A DNA stretch of 64,000 nt from Bryoerythrophyllum caledonicum (Eukaryota; Streptophyta; Bryopsida; Pottiales; Pottiaceae), in assembly GCA_963971425.1 (NCBI GenBank), contig OZ020514.1:10607218-10671217 (forward strand), read 5' to 3'. The notes under the pieces were generated by a model. That model did not search any database, was not told the origin of the DNA, and worked only from the letters and a program-made list of their open reading frames with translations. The position numbers and the translations under genes are program-made. How positions within the stretch are numbered: the first letter of the stretch is position 1; every line of letters starts with the position of its first letter. Below are positions 31,801 through 42,336 of the stretch, one piece after another.

Positions 31801-32883
31801 TTGAAACATTCTCTACCTTCTCACCTGAAACATTCTCTCCCTTCTCACCACCTAAGACATGCTCTCCCTTCTCACCTGAGACATGCCCTCACTTCTCATC
31901 TAAAACATGCTCTCACTTCTCATCTAAAACATGCTCTCACTTCTCATCTAAAACATGCTCTCAATTCTCACTTCTCACTTGCATGTCAGTGATGTCTTTT
32001 CTGTGTTTTCTTTTTGACTTCAGCTGAAAAATGGTTCAATTAGAGGGCCCCCCCCCCCCAATCTAGATATGCCAATCAGACGCCATTTGAGTTCTATCTG
32101 TACATTCATCTAGAAGTGTGCTCTTCTAAATTGTTCCTTTTTTTAATCACTGAGAGAATACCACATTTAAAAAGAGTATATGAAGTTGTGTGTCCTTAGA
32201 ACTCGATGAGCAGGCCCTACATGTGTTAGTGAAATTGGACCAGTTTATGGAATATGTGGGGTCTCTTTCGGTTACACTAAGGTTATTCGTTCTGTATCTG
32301 TCATTGTCAAGTCAATAGGATGCCTATTCGTTTGATTTATCACACTACAAATAGTTATATTCTCAATGGAAGAGCTTTGGTGGTTTCTAAACCCAAGGTA
32401 TTAGTATTTGAGAGTGAAGAAAGAGTTTCTACCCTCTTTTTCCCCTTCTTTCTCTCCTGTGAGTTGATTTTAGATACTTAAAGCTGTTTTCATTAGTCAG
32501 AGTAGAGAAAAGAGGGAGTATCTTGTTCAAACTGCAGGTGGCTCTACAAATATCTCGAATGTGTAGAAACCAACGGGCTGAGGTTGTAAACACTAAACCT
32601 TATATTCGTTGTTGGTCGTTCTGTACAGATGGAGATCCTAGGCCGCACTCCGGACTTCTGGTCCATCCCAGCCGTGGAGAGACGGGAAGTGTACATCTGC
32701 GATCCCTCATGCTTCAGCTACCCCGGCCCCAGGCTCGTGGAAGGCGTGGAGCTTCTCGCCCACATCCTCCACCCCCAAGTCTCCAACAAGATGGTAAAGC
32801 AACCCGTCTGGAAGTTCTCTCTTCCTGCTGGGCAAGTATGTCGCCCAGAGGATCTCGCTCTCCACTTCCACCCCTTTCAATAA
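25864..32883 (+). CDS. Cobyrinate a,c-diamide synthase fused to BtuF-like cobalamin-binding protein (spliced, gap inside)
   Basis: Proposed exons: 25,864-25,984; 26,173-26,248; 26,867-27,122; 27,443-27,813; 28,123-28,337; 28,420-28,509; 28,791-28,912 (donor tentative); 29,024-29,161; 29,318-29,988; 30,071-30,144; 30,244-30,300; 30,533-30,622; 30,714-30,824; 31,084 into the N gap; and 32,629-32,883 with TAA. All junctions are GT-AG with agreeing phases except exon 4/5, where the frame is off by what looks like a 2-base loss just before the donor. The first half is CobB/CbiA, which amidates cobyrinate side chains a and c using glutamine and ATP. The second half is a periplasmic binding protein (PF01497-type) of cobalamin uptake. 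The total is about 1,000 residues. No signal peptide is seen. Seed plants neither make nor need B12, so the role here is unknown; bacterial origin by transfer is inferred. I give no gene symbol because the fusion has none. Confidence 0.85.
26241..26866 (+). repeat. Intron 2 tandem repeat carrying AG|GT splice-site pairs
   Basis: Four to five degenerate units of about 120-150 bp. Each has CATGTCATTTGCAG-like pyrimidine/acceptor sequence, then GTAA or a variant, then a segment such as GATCAACCATGAGTCTTGGA. Acceptor and donor abut at 26,358/26,360, 26,477/26,479 and 26,728/26,730; the unit near 26,600 has CAGCT instead. The true exon 2 donor (26,248/26,249) and exon 3 acceptor (26,866) lie in the outermost units. 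Confidence 0.75.
27168..27340 (+). repeat. Intronic repeat, first arm of a pair flanking exon 4
   Basis: Begins CCATGACTTTTGACCCCTTT and ends near GCTTCTAACTTGATGGTTTG. It is about 75-80 percent similar to the reverse complement of 27,935-28,098, on the far side of exon 4. A further related piece lies at about 32,370-32,500 in the last intron. Probably copies of one MITE family. Confidence 0.7.
27935..28098 (-). repeat. Intronic repeat, second (inverted) arm flanking exon 4
   Basis: Reads on the minus strand CCATGAGTTTTGACCTCTTT ... ACCGCTTCTAACTTGGGATT, aligning with 27,168-27,340. The two arms could pair across exon 4 in the pre-mRNA. Confidence 0.7.
29318..29988 (+). other. Exon 9: alanine-rich linker joining the two domains
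   Basis: The single longest exon. It opens with an Ala/Gly tract ([16 protein letters not shown]... [11 protein letters not shown]), GC-rich in DNA, then a hydrophilic Ser/Arg/Glu segment of about 150 residues without recognised domain ([27 protein letters not shown]). It ends with [17 protein letters not shown], the start of the BtuF-like fold. That both domains are in one exon-continuous frame is the main evidence that the fusion is real and not two neighbouring genes. Confidence 0.85.
30897..31028 (+). repeat. Degenerate TTTAGGG-like repeats in intron 13
   Basis: About a dozen variants of GGGTTTAGGGTCTAGGGTGTAG split by a 60-bp non-repeat. The perfect plant telomere unit TTTAGGG recurs among variants such as TTCAGGG and TCTAGGG. 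This is an interstitial, decayed telomere-like tract. Confidence 0.75.
31419..31618. other. Assembly gap of 200 N
   Basis: An estimated-size gap placed within very GC-rich exon 14 of the BtuF part; the opposite edge is a pyrimidine-rich minisatellite. The end of exon 14 and the following splice site are hidden. Confidence 0.99.
31619..31985 (+). repeat. Minisatellite, unit about 24 bp
   Basis: Repeats of ACATGCTCTCACTTCTCACC with TGAA/TAAA spacers, about 15 copies, in the intron after the gap. It remains open in two frames ([11 protein letters not shown]-type peptides), but this is an effect of the repeat, not a gene. Confidence 0.85.
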
Positions 32884-33300
32884 CCCCCCTTTCCTTTTAT
32901 TCTCTTATTTCCCTTTTCTTATCTTCTGTTTTTTTGGCACAAGAATCCAATGTAACCTTCCTTTTCATTTCCACCCCTTTCAGTAACCCCCCTCCCCCCT
33001 TTTTAATATTCTTTTCTTATCTTCTTTCGATTGGCACGAGCGCAAGAATCCAGTAACCTTCACTCCCACTTCCCCCTTTTTTCTTTCGTTTTTCTTTTTC
33101 TTTTTCTTTTCTTGGCATGAGGAAAAGAATCCAATAACCCTTTTACTCCCATATCCACCCTTTCCAATAGCTGTTTTTTTCTTTCTTTCTTTCTTCTCTT
33201 TGGGGACAAGTGCAAGAATCCAATAAGCCTTTCACTCTCATTTCTAGCCCTTCCAGTAACCCCTGTCCTTATTCCTTTTTTTTGGCTCTGGTGAAGGGAT
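32860..33300 (+). repeat. Degenerate pyrimidine-rich tandem repeat, unit about 90-110 bp
   Basis: At least four units each containing GGCAC/GGGAC-AAGAATCCAATAA followed by C/T-rich TTTCACTCCCACTTCCACCC. It starts at the end of the CobB-BtuF gene. From 33,300 to 34,070 I see only AT-rich intergenic sequence with no gene. Confidence 0.65.
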
Positions 33301-34075
33301 CCCTTTTACTCCCACTTGTATATTAGTCATTGATCGGATGGTTGCTTGGGAAATAACCCGAGCTTGTATTTTGAAGGAGTAGTTGTTAGTGATGTGAGGT
33401 ATTGTTATGATTAATTTCATGTAGGATATTGAGTGATTTTGAGGTGCACTTGAATGTGCAATAAGAGGCTGCCTCTGGTTTAGTGGTGGTCCGTTGGTTC
33501 TTCGTTTTTATTACTCTTGTTTGTCCACCTTTTTAAAAAATAATTCAGCAAGGGTGAATGTTCTCTGGATACACTTGGTCTTTTTTTTTATGGTGGTGGA
33601 TCTGGGCCATGGTTCAGAAGTGTTCAATGCCATCATGGCTCATTAAATCTCAAATGCTTAGGTAAAGAATTTGAAGAAGCTCAATTGCATATCAATCAAC
33701 GAAAAAAAAGGAAAAAGAAAAAGGCAATTTTCACAGTATGAATGAGTTGCATCAACAATCTCTCTTCATGTTAATCACTACACTGCTTATGATGTTCAGT
33801 GTAACTGCACTGCATGATTTAAAAGTGCAATAATCTTTTTACTTTCGATGAAGATTTAAACAGAGAGTGATCATTGTCAACATAGTTGGTAAAAGTTGGT
33901 AAAAGTAGTCATCAAGAGTAAAAGCTTATAACATTTATGAAACATGTAGTGTGGTTACACCAAACATCATAATCAGTGTAGTTTGCATCCATGTAAAGTT
34001 GAGCAATACGGTTCCACTGTTGCTCAATATCTCCGTTGGAGACAACCTCTACCATCCTATCAGGTAACATGGTTC

Positions 34076-36114
34076 CTAAGTTAGCGCCTTCTCTCCGTTG
34101 GAGTCATTCGTATCATATAACGTGGGGTTGGAGTTTGACGCCTTCTCTCCGTTGGAATCATTCGTATCAGATAACGTGGTTTCTGAGTTCAACACCTCCT
34201 CAAGCATTGCAAGTAAGTATAAGAAGCATGATGGACCTATGTTGTCCAATACAAGAGATAGCTTAATGTGCTTGCGGCGTTTTCTCAACATAGTGCGAAC
34301 GGCTTCGTCAATCTCAGAACCTTGTAAGCCATGGCTTTCCCTCCTTGAACGTTCATATACGCTCTCTTCTTCACTAGTGGGTTTGATAGCTTTGGTGCAA
34401 TGTTCACATACTATTTGATATGCTTTAATCTTATCGCTCAACGTTAAGTCTGATGAGCCTTGGCACCATTTTAGCCAGGTAATATTCAGAAAGTAGATTC
34501 CAATCCATTGTAGAATTTTACATACCAAGATGCCAGGATACGCGATGAACATGAAGACGACTTCAGCTGTCCACAAAATTATTGCTAGCAGCTTGTCCAC
34601 AAAATGCCGACCACAAAATGCTATTTTGTATTCATTCACCTCGTTGCTGTCTTCTGCTTCCAAAGTATCTCTTCCCAATCTGTAGCTGATTAATGCCTCC
34701 TCCATGTGCGCTTTGGATTCCAACAAGAATTTACAGTCAACCATTAACCAATTTTCGAGCAAAGTTATGCTATTGCCTGCATTAAAAAAAAAACGATTCA
34801 TGATCATTGAACAATGCATATTCAACCACGACCATATGTCAACTCTTTCACTTGTACACGATCAAAGTCTAACATGCATTGAAGGGATGAATATATATAT
34901 ATATATATATATATAGGTAGATCTAGACTATATATATACGTATAAGTACCTTGGACATCGCAAGAAGCCTTCCCACACATGCAGAGTTGAGTGGCCAACA
35001 TCGCCAGTGTCAAAATTATAGGCGGTGCCCACCACAATATGTGGAACAGGATCAGATCTTCTTTGCAATGGTTTCCTTGTGCAAAATAAATTTGAATTTT
35101 CATAGTGACAACCCATGATAACACAGTCAAGTAGAGTCCAAAGCTGTGTCCAGTAGGGGTCCGCCATGTTGGATGGCCTTGGGCACCTGACAGGATCCAC
35201 AATCCCCTCATGACGTTTTTGCCCCGAACGCTTTCATCTCTCACTTGCCTATTGAATGCTGCAATCCAATTAGCCTTGAACACGACTGTTCTATATATAC
35301 ATGAATGGATGATCCAAAGTAAGGATACTATCAACATTGTGAACACCAGCCAGATCAGTTCATCAACTAACTTCAGATCAACTTCGTGTTCGAATGCGAA
35401 TAACCGGGATCTGTTCACAGTGAATAGATTCCATATTGGGAACATGGTGAAAACTAGTGCAGTTGCTGAAGCTAGCTCATACGTTACACCGATGCTGTAC
35501 TGGAAACTTGAAAAAAAGTAGCTCAAGACAGCCACGCTCCTTGCTTCAACAAGTGGATAGACTGCTGTGTCGTATTCCAGCTGTGAAATGAAGCTGACAA
35601 TCAAGGCTATATAAGCCAAAAAAAAGGGTCCCCCAACCATGACCACTTTTCTTCCTCCCCATTCGATACAAATCGACACCAATTGTAAAACAGCACAAGT
35701 CATCATCAGCATCACCATGAACCACATCAAAATGGCAACTGTCCGCGAGAACCCGAATGTTTGCAACTGGAGTAACTGGTGACCTGGCTCGCCACACCAG
35801 AGCTTGCAAGCCGGGACAAGCCAGTTATAACCATATGCAATAACGACCCGATAGACTGATGAAGAATTGAAGTGCCTTTCAAGCTGGTTCCGAGAGACAT
35901 TTGTGCACAACGCAGTTACCGGCAAGTGTGTAATGTTGTCCATAAAGGCGGGAAGAACCGATGGACACCATCGGCTGTGGCACGTACCTATGTGTAAGAG
36001 GTCAATGTGCATTTTCGTCAGTTTTCGCACAGTTGTACCCTGTAAGACAAAAACTCCTTGAATCCTCGAATGTATTGAGACTGCCAAATCCAAAGAATCC
36101 TGGATGTCAGCCAC
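34076..36114 (-). CDS. Unrecognised multi-pass membrane protein, left copy (two visible exons)
   Basis: I do not recognise the family. Exon 36,114-34,950, intron 34,949-34,777 (GT-AG on the minus strand, containing an AT microsatellite), exon 34,776-34,076 with TAG. The first ATG in frame is at 36,012; the frame is open upstream to a likely acceptor (TTGCAG then GCTTGG), so further 5' exons are likely. One candidate lies near 36,560-36,640 and reads STCLSLLSIAAAASASE, a possible signal sequence. About six or seven hydrophobic segments are seen: ILMWFMVMLMMTCAVLQLV, GGPFFLAYIALIVSF, VAVLSYFFSSFQYS, WLVFTMLIVSLLWIIHSC, LILFHILWWAPPIILTLAML and, in exon 2, LLAIILWTAEVVFMFIAYPG. The conserved luminal-like part is Cys-rich (GTCHSRWCP, LWCGEPGHQLLQL). 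The C-terminal tail is hydrophilic with two SDTNDSNGEKA-type repeats. The paralogue is at 43,145-45,405. Confidence 0.75.
34890..34915. repeat. AT dinucleotide microsatellite in the intron
   Basis: About 13 TA units in the intron of the left membrane-protein gene. The right copy's intron has no such run. Confidence 0.9.
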
Positions 36115-37029
36115 ACACGGTGCTTACACCACCACAACCAAGCCTGCAACGTGCACGCAACATCACAAGCGCATCCAACAATGAAATCAAAGCAGAGATC
36201 AATCTGAAAGCAACCGAAACATAATAAATAAAACAAAACAGTAGTGAACTAGGGAAAAGAAAAGAGAAAACAGTACTCGTTAATGGTGAACGAAATGCTA
36301 CAGTGCTACTGACGACTTCTAGAGCAGGGGTCGGACATTTGAAGCAGAGCCTGAAGAACTCCTTGTGCAGTATACCACATGTAAGTCTGTAGACGACTAC
36401 TAGATTCACTGCTTAGTATGTCCTGTCTTGCAACTTCCCCTTCGTTATAAAGCTTGCTAAATCACTATGAGCAGTAAAAACATAGAAAACGTCTAGCATG
36501 AGTGAGAGATGTTCTTAAACACAAAACACTTCATGCAAGGCTCACCTGGAAGTAACTTGGCGATCGCTCGCTTGCAGATGCAGCAGCGGCAATAGAGAGC
36601 AGACTCAGGCAGGTTGATACTGTCTTCGTGACATTATTCTCAAGTAGTCTGCATGAGCATCTTGTAGACCTTCGCAGAAGTTCCACTCGGCATAATATTT
36701 GGTACACGATACTCAACGACTTTGGGAGCCGAGTTCAATTATGGACGTGTTGGAGAAACAACATGCATTATTACACACACGATCTACAGTTGCTTTAGCG
36801 CATAATATTTGCCTCTTACGGCTGTGAACAGAGTCCTACTCTTCTGTATATCAAGGCATTCGCCTTGCTATTTATTTCAGTCAGTCTTTGTGACTCTACT
36901 AGTGTTATTGTTTCTTCAGAACAATAGTCATTTCAATTTAGCTAGAGAGACGGACAGAGTTATTTGTCTGTAGGCTACTTGGTGAATCGCGATCACTCGA
37001 CATTAGATGATTATTAAAACCTAGCAGAC

Positions 37030-37690
37030 TCAGGTCCAACGACTCCGGTCCACACTACATAAAGTGAACGCCGGTGCAGTCTTCTAGAAACGATTTCGCA
37101 GAAGTTCCAGTCGGCATAATGTATGGTACACGGTATTTGACGACTGTTGCCAACTTGGCGAATTTGCGATCACTCGACTGTAGCCAACTTGGCAGACTCA
37201 GGTCCAAAGACTCCGGTCCACACTACATAGTGAACGCCGGTGCAGTCTTCTAGAAACGATTCCGCAGAAGTTCCAGTCGGCATAATGTATGGTACACGGT
37301 ATTTGACGACTGTTGCTAACTTGGCGAATTTGCGATCACTCGACTGTAGCCAACTTGGCAGACTCAGGTCCAAAGACTCCGGTCCACACTACATAGTGAA
37401 CGCCGGTGCAGTCTTCTAGAAACGATTCCGCAGAAGTTCCAGTCGGCATAATGTATGGTACACGGTATTTGACGACTGTTGCCAACTTGGCGAATTTGCG
37501 ATCACTCGACTGTAGCCAACTTGGCAGACTCAGGTCCAAAGACTCCGGTCCACACTACATAGTGAACGCCGGTGCAGTCTTCTAGAAACGATTCCGCAGA
37601 AGTTCCAGTCGGCATAATGTATGGTACACGGTATTTGACGACTGTTGCCAACTTGGCGAATTTGCGATCACTCGACTGTAGCCAACTTGG
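37030..37690. repeat. 166-bp tandem array at the inner edge of the left arm
   Basis: Four near-identical units of 166 bp, each with GTCCACACTACATAGTGAAC, CGGTGCAGTCTTCTAGAAAC and CGAATTTGCGATCACTCGAC. Units begin at about 37,184, 37,351 and 37,517 with partial units at both ends. The right arm has only a single copy of this segment (about 41,711-41,830) plus one related partial (about 42,110-42,180). Confidence 0.92.
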
Positions 37691-38232
37691 AGTCCTTGTC
37701 TGTAGGCAACTCTCCGTACTTGTCTGTAGACAACTTGGCGTATTGCGATCACTCGACAGTATATGATTATTAAAATCTAGCAGACTGAGAGCATCTCCAC
37801 GCGGAGACTAAGAAATGGAATATTGAACCAATTTGGGGATAGAAAGTTGCACCCGAGTGCTCAAAATGGGGAATCGTTATTTAATTTTAAAAGTTTTGGA
37901 GCATGGCACAAAGAAATCTCCTTGGATGGGGGAGTGTGCCATTTTTTGATGTTGGCGACACTACCATCCTTGCGACACGTGGTGCCATGTCAGTGGTGGC
38001 GACACGTGGCACCGTGTCATTGGTGGCGGGAGGTGAAAGGTGAAAGCCTCTTTTCGGAAGAAAAAAATTGGAGCTTGCAGTGGAGCCAAGCAAACGCCAA
38101 ACCCTAAACCACTCCTAGCATGGAGGAGATTTTCCGTCCTAGCGTGGAAAATTCCACGCCAAGAGTGGAGATGCTCTGAGGCAAGTTGACAATTGTAGTT
38201 TAGACATGAAGTAGACATTCCAACTATATACT

Positions 38233-38511
38233 CGCCCAGGGTGAATTGACCCCCTCGTTGGTACTTATCCGAGGTGGGCCCCGTCTTATTTGCATGGGGT
38301 CATCTTTCTGGCCTTCTTATTTTGGGGGGTCCAGAGGTTTTTTTTGGATTTTTTTGACAAATTTGGGGCCTACGGCTATTGTTTACCCTATAGGATCCTC
38401 CGTTGCTATAATTAGGACCTTATCCAAAAACAAAATTGGGGCCAGATTTGGCCCACCACCTCGTGGGCCTCTCGGGTAAGTACCAACGAGGGGGTCAATT
38501 TGGCCTGGCCT
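38233..38511. mobile_element. MITE with 24-bp perfect inverted repeats
   Basis: AATTGACCCCCTCGTTGGTA at 38,244-38,267 is mirrored by TACCAACGAGGGGGTCAATT at 38,477-38,500, extended imperfectly outward. The interior is GGGGCC-rich with no ORF. From 37,690 to 38,232 there is a short tandem end of the 166-bp array and a stretch with small mirror motifs (GGCGACACGTGG twice at about 37,965-38,010) and no gene. Confidence 0.85.
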
Positions 38512-38522
38512 ATGGACTCTGG

Positions 38523-39252
38523 TCCACAAAAGAAGAAGAACGTTGGTCCCCGGCAGGGGGCCGGTGTGAATAAAGTGTCTGTTCATTCCACCCCTAAGAC
38601 CATGCCCACCAGGCATAGAATTAGTAGCATGGAACTACTCCCCCCTCTCGAGAGTAGACACTCTGTAGCAAGTAACAAAACATCCAAGAAACCGACCAAA
38701 ACAAAGACATGCCTAAGCAAAGGGAGGGGAGTGGAAAAAGAAAGGGAGAGGAAGAACGGAAGTAATTCTTAGATGTATGCATTTTAAGAAGTGTAAGGCG
38801 GTCTAAGGTGGGAGACGTGTGGGTCGATTGGGGGGGGTTGATTTTATGGGGAGTCTTGTATGTTAGGGAGGGCTTGGTTGTTTTAAAGTTTACGTTTATG
38901 TAGTAGTATAGACACAGCATGTTGAATTGCAATGTTATTAATGTTTTTGAAGGTATTTTTGATTGGTGCCATAGGTATTTTAAAAGTTTCTTCCAGAGTT
39001 TTCATAGATGGGACAAAGGTAGTGGCACGGGCGCCAACTGTAATGACAATAAGGGGGTCTACTTTCCATCCGAGGGCTATGATATCATCAATAAGGAGTT
39101 TATATTTATTTATTTTGTTTTCAATTTTTTCTGGGCTGAATCTGTCGTTACAATATGTGAATTCAATGAATTGGATGGTGTAGTCTTGGTTTATGTGGTC
39201 AGGTGGTGGGTTATTGCATGCTAATTCTCTGATGCAGAGTATATCCAGTTTA
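38523..39252 (-). mobile_element. Non-LTR retrotransposon copy C, 3' fragment
   Basis: Reverse-strand copy of the same family as A and B. The AAGAAG tail (about 38,526-38,538) comes first on the plus strand, then the stem-loop, 3' UTR and the C-terminal coding end. The minus strand reads LDILC, then DHINQDYTIQFIEFTYC-like residues matching the REL-like block. It stops at 39,252, exactly where the next element begins. Decayed; no intact ORF. Confidence 0.85.
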
Positions 39253-40485
39253 ATCCTTAAAGGCCCAAGAGTCCCCTCGGGGGATTGTTGAAGGTCTGGG
39301 CAGGTTCCTATGGTGTCAATTCAAAACATTTTTTATTGAAATTTCTACTATAGATGGAAATTACTAAAAGCTCTATGTGAATACAATTTTTTTCCAAAAT
39401 CCGACATTCAATGCAAAAGTTATAGGGTTTTGAATTTCAAATGGGAAGAGCGGGTACTTCGGGCAGCTCCAAAAACTTTTGCTAGAACACTGTATCAAAT
39501 GTGAGATTTTCAATACTAGCAAGTAATATTATTTTTTTCTCAAATTTTCAAAAAACATTTTTTGTCTTTAGTTTAACCCCTAAAGGACCACGACCACTTT
39601 CGCTCTAAAACCAGTCCAAAACTGCCACTGCCAAAAAGGGACATAGAAATCACATTTTAAAGTGACTTTTGGATTTTCAACCATAAGATCTTTAAATAGA
39701 CTTCTATATAAACATGCCATAAAATTTTGGTTGCAATCCACTCCACGGATTGATAGATTTTAGTGTTTAAAGTCATAACAATGGTTCATTTTCTTCCCTG
39801 TGTTGAGTAGATCAACAGACTTTGACTTCACTTTGTATCAAATTTTGCATTGTACAAGGTCTTAAGCATGATGTTATTTCCCAACACACCAATTTTTAGA
39901 GGTAAAAAAGGGGTGTAGCATATTCAAAACAAGTGTGCAAGGAGTGGATATTCAAAAATTGTCATTTCACGTTTTATTTTTTTGTGAACTACGTAAGTAT
40001 TCAAATGATAATCCAAACGGTTAATGAGAAGGTTTTCACCACATATTGTTGTTGAAAAAATAAAAAGTGAAAAATATGAAGATCTCTAGGTTTTATGTAG
40101 AAAAGATGAAGTTTTTTTCCCCCGTTGCCCGACAATGTGTGAAAATGTTTGACTTGGAATAAAATGCCTTTTTACACTAAAGGCAAGATTTTTTTTTGAA
40201 AATTTCCAGAAAAGGAAATATTCTTTATATGTGTGAAATATCTCAATGTCAATAGAAACTTTTGTCAAAAAATTTGGAGGTGCCCGGTGTCCCCACTTTT
40301 GGCTTTCAGTGGTACTAACTTTCAAACCACAAATCCAAAAAATAAAATAAAAATATGTCCACAAAGCTCTTATGAGAGGCTATCTAGAATTAAAAAATTA
40401 GAGAAAAAATAATTTTTTTCGAATTTTAGGAATCTGCCCAAAATCAGAAATCCCCCCGAAGGAGACTCTGGTCCTTTAGGGGTTA
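39250..40485. mobile_element. TTAA-flanked CCCCTAAAGG element, copy 1
   Basis: Left end TTAATCCTTAAAGGCCCAAG, right end CTCTGGTCCTTTAGGGGTTAA: inverted ends flanked by TTAA on both sides. The interior is AT-rich without a transposase. Three related copies lie at 49,173, 50,866 and 60,588. TTAA duplication with CCCT-type ends is typical of piggyBac-like elements; that assignment is inference. Confidence 0.8.
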
Positions 40486-40489
40486 AAAT

Positions 40490-41560
40490 GAGGGTGGGCG
40501 GGGCTTCGTGCCTCCCCGCGTTGCTTCATAGCATCCCCACCCGTGCTCAAACCCGGTGGGCATTCAATGCATTTGCATTGAATAGTGGCGGGGCCCTACC
40601 ACCCTCCTTTCGCACACTCCGCTGTTGTTTGAGCAGCGGGCCCGGTGGCTGTAATCCGGTGTCCACTGATTGGTTGCATTCATTGCAAACATTCTATATT
40701 CTCGCATCTTGGGTGGTGCAGCCTATAGGATTCTTCTGGGCATACGGCTCAACTGTGAGCCGGTGGGGCTTCCTCTTGAGTTCTCACCCTGCGTATCAGA
40801 AAGAACTCCACACCACCGCAACAGGGAGCGGGTAGGGGTGGGATGCTCTCAGAGCATGGCCACCGGTGATCAATCCCGGTGGATCCCAAACAGTGGACAT
40901 TGCGTTAGTTCACAAACATGTGGGCAGGCTTGACCCACCGTTGCCGGGTGTCTGAGCTTGTCCGGTGGGGAGACGACAAACCTATTAATGTTGATATTCT
41001 ATTAAAAAAAAAAAAGTGACCAATGGCCATGGACCGGGCGCTCCAGCCTTGCCCTTCACACTCACAGCAGCGGAGTGTACGGGGAAGGGTGAGAGCACGC
41101 CCGGTGGATGGCCCCGCCACTTTTTCAATCAATGCGCACCGGGACTGCGTCCCGGTGGCCATGCTCTCAGGTACTCCGCTCGGGTTCTGCTCTTCTTGTG
41201 TTGCCCCGGCCACTGTGTTTTGTGTTGCCCCGGCCACTGTGTTAATCTCGGCTCCCCTTCTCTTCTGCTCCTCTTCTCCTCTCTGCTCCTCTACTCTTGC
41301 TCCTCTACTCTTCCTACTGAGGCTCTGCGCTCGGGTTCCTTGGCGTTGCACTCCGCCTGTACAAGGCTCTGCAATCTGCGCTCGGCACGAGTTTGAGGTG
41401 TGGACTCGGGCTCTTGGGCGCTCCTCTACTCTTCCCACCGAGGCTCTGTGCTCGGGTTCCTTTGCGTTGCACTCCGCCTCTACCAGGCTCTGCAATCTGT
41501 GCTCGGCAGGAGGTTGAGGTATGGACTCAGGCTCTTGGGCGCTTAGCACTCTTCTCACTT
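40490..41560 (+). repeat. GC-rich repeat-derived region with a 118-bp tandem duplication
   Basis: Contains many CCGGTGG motifs and a tandem pair at about 41,317-41,436 and 41,437-41,555 (each with GCTCGGGTTCCTTNGCGTTG and CTCTGCAATCTGNGCTCGGC). No gene recognised; open frames here change with the repeat. It fills the spacer between the two arms of the inverted duplication. Confidence 0.6.
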
Positions 41561-42226
41561 AGAGTTGGTGACTTCTTGTGTGTGTAAAAGGTCCGTCTCT
41601 CTGGTGAATGATCTGGGTGTTGATGCCGAGGAGGTCACCAGACTTCACAGGTTGCTTTTTATTCGTGATGCTGATAATTGGGGCGATCTCGTGTTGGTGG
41701 TGCTGCTTACTGTACCATACATTATGCCGAGTGGAACTTCTGCGAAATCGTTTCTAGAAGACTGCACCGGCGTTCACTATGTAGTGTGGACCGGAGTCGT
41801 TGGACCTGAGTCTGCTAGGTTTTAATAATCATCTGATGTCGAGTGATCGCGATTCACCAAGTAGCCTACAGACAAATAACTCTGTCCGTCTCTTTAGCTA
41901 AATTGAAATGACTATTGTTCTGAAGAAACAATAACACTAGTAGAGTCACAAAGACTGACTAAATAAATAGCAAGGCGAATGCCTTGATATACAGAAGAGT
42001 AGGACTCTGTTCACAGCCGTAAGAGGCAAATATTATGCGCTAAAGCAACTGTAGATCGTGTGTGTAATAATGCAGGTTGTCCCTCCAAGACGTCCGTGTT
42101 TGAACTCGGCTCCCAAAGTCGTTGAGTATCGTGTACCAAATATTATGCCGAGTGGAACTTCTGCGAAATCGTTTCTACAAGATGCTCATGCAGACTACTT
42201 GAGAATAATGTCACGAAGACAGTATC

Positions 42227-42336
42227 TTTTTCCTTTTTCTTTTTTTGGCACAAAATCAAAACGAATTTGAATTGCAAAAAGAAACCAATACAACCAACTT
42301 GCACGCCAAGGCCGGCAGCGCAGGACCGACGAGAAA
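42227..42336 (-). mobile_element. 110-bp retro-insertion with 17-bp target-site duplication
   Basis: GTCACGAAGACAGTATC occurs at 42,210-42,226 and again at 42,337-42,353, flanking 110 bp that ends, on the minus strand, in an A-rich tail (AAAAAAAGAAAAAGGAAAAA). The left arm has the empty site with a single copy at about 36,622-36,638. This is a SINE-like or processed small-RNA insertion made after the segment duplicated. The inserted sequence itself (GGTCCTGCGCTGCCGGCCTT core) was not recognised. Confidence 0.88.

Larger units (their letters stand above)
29929..32883 (+). other. BtuF-like cobalamin-binding portion
   Basis: Motifs: [17 protein letters not shown], then [18 protein letters not shown] (exon 10), [10 protein letters not shown] (exon 12), [13 protein letters not shown] (exon 13), [37 protein letters not shown] and [11 protein letters not shown] (exon 14). 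After the gap comes [20 protein letters not shown] and [20 protein letters not shown] (last exon). These match the order of blocks in bacterial cobalamin-binding proteins fed to BtuCD-type ABC transporters. In bacteria the protein is exported; here it is internal to a fusion, so it more likely acts as a binding module, perhaps for corrinoid. About 15-30 residues are probably hidden in the gap or the missing exon part. Confidence 0.82.
34076..37130 (-). repeat. Large inverted duplication, left arm
   Basis: Mirrors 41,711-44,935: the gene, its intron, leader, promoter region and about 1 kb of upstream sequence all recur in reverse order on the other strand. Non-coding parts match closely, for example CTACTAGTGTTATTGTTTC at about 36,895 and its complement at about 41,930. 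Spacer between arms is about 4.6 kb. Confidence 0.9.

Noticed and set aside
31619-31992. ORFs rich in HALPSHLKH-type repeats after the N gap
   Set aside because: Open only because of the 24-bp repeat; crossing the gap makes the frame artificial.
25864-33000. Bacterial contamination as source of the CobB and BtuF sequences
   Set aside because: The coding blocks are interrupted by many GT-AG introns with agreeing phases and by plant-like repeats, which contamination would not show.
37170-37766. Identical small proteins spaced 166 bp apart as a gene cluster
   Set aside because: They lie in the 166-bp tandem array; no coding signature, and the frames are a by-product of the repeat.
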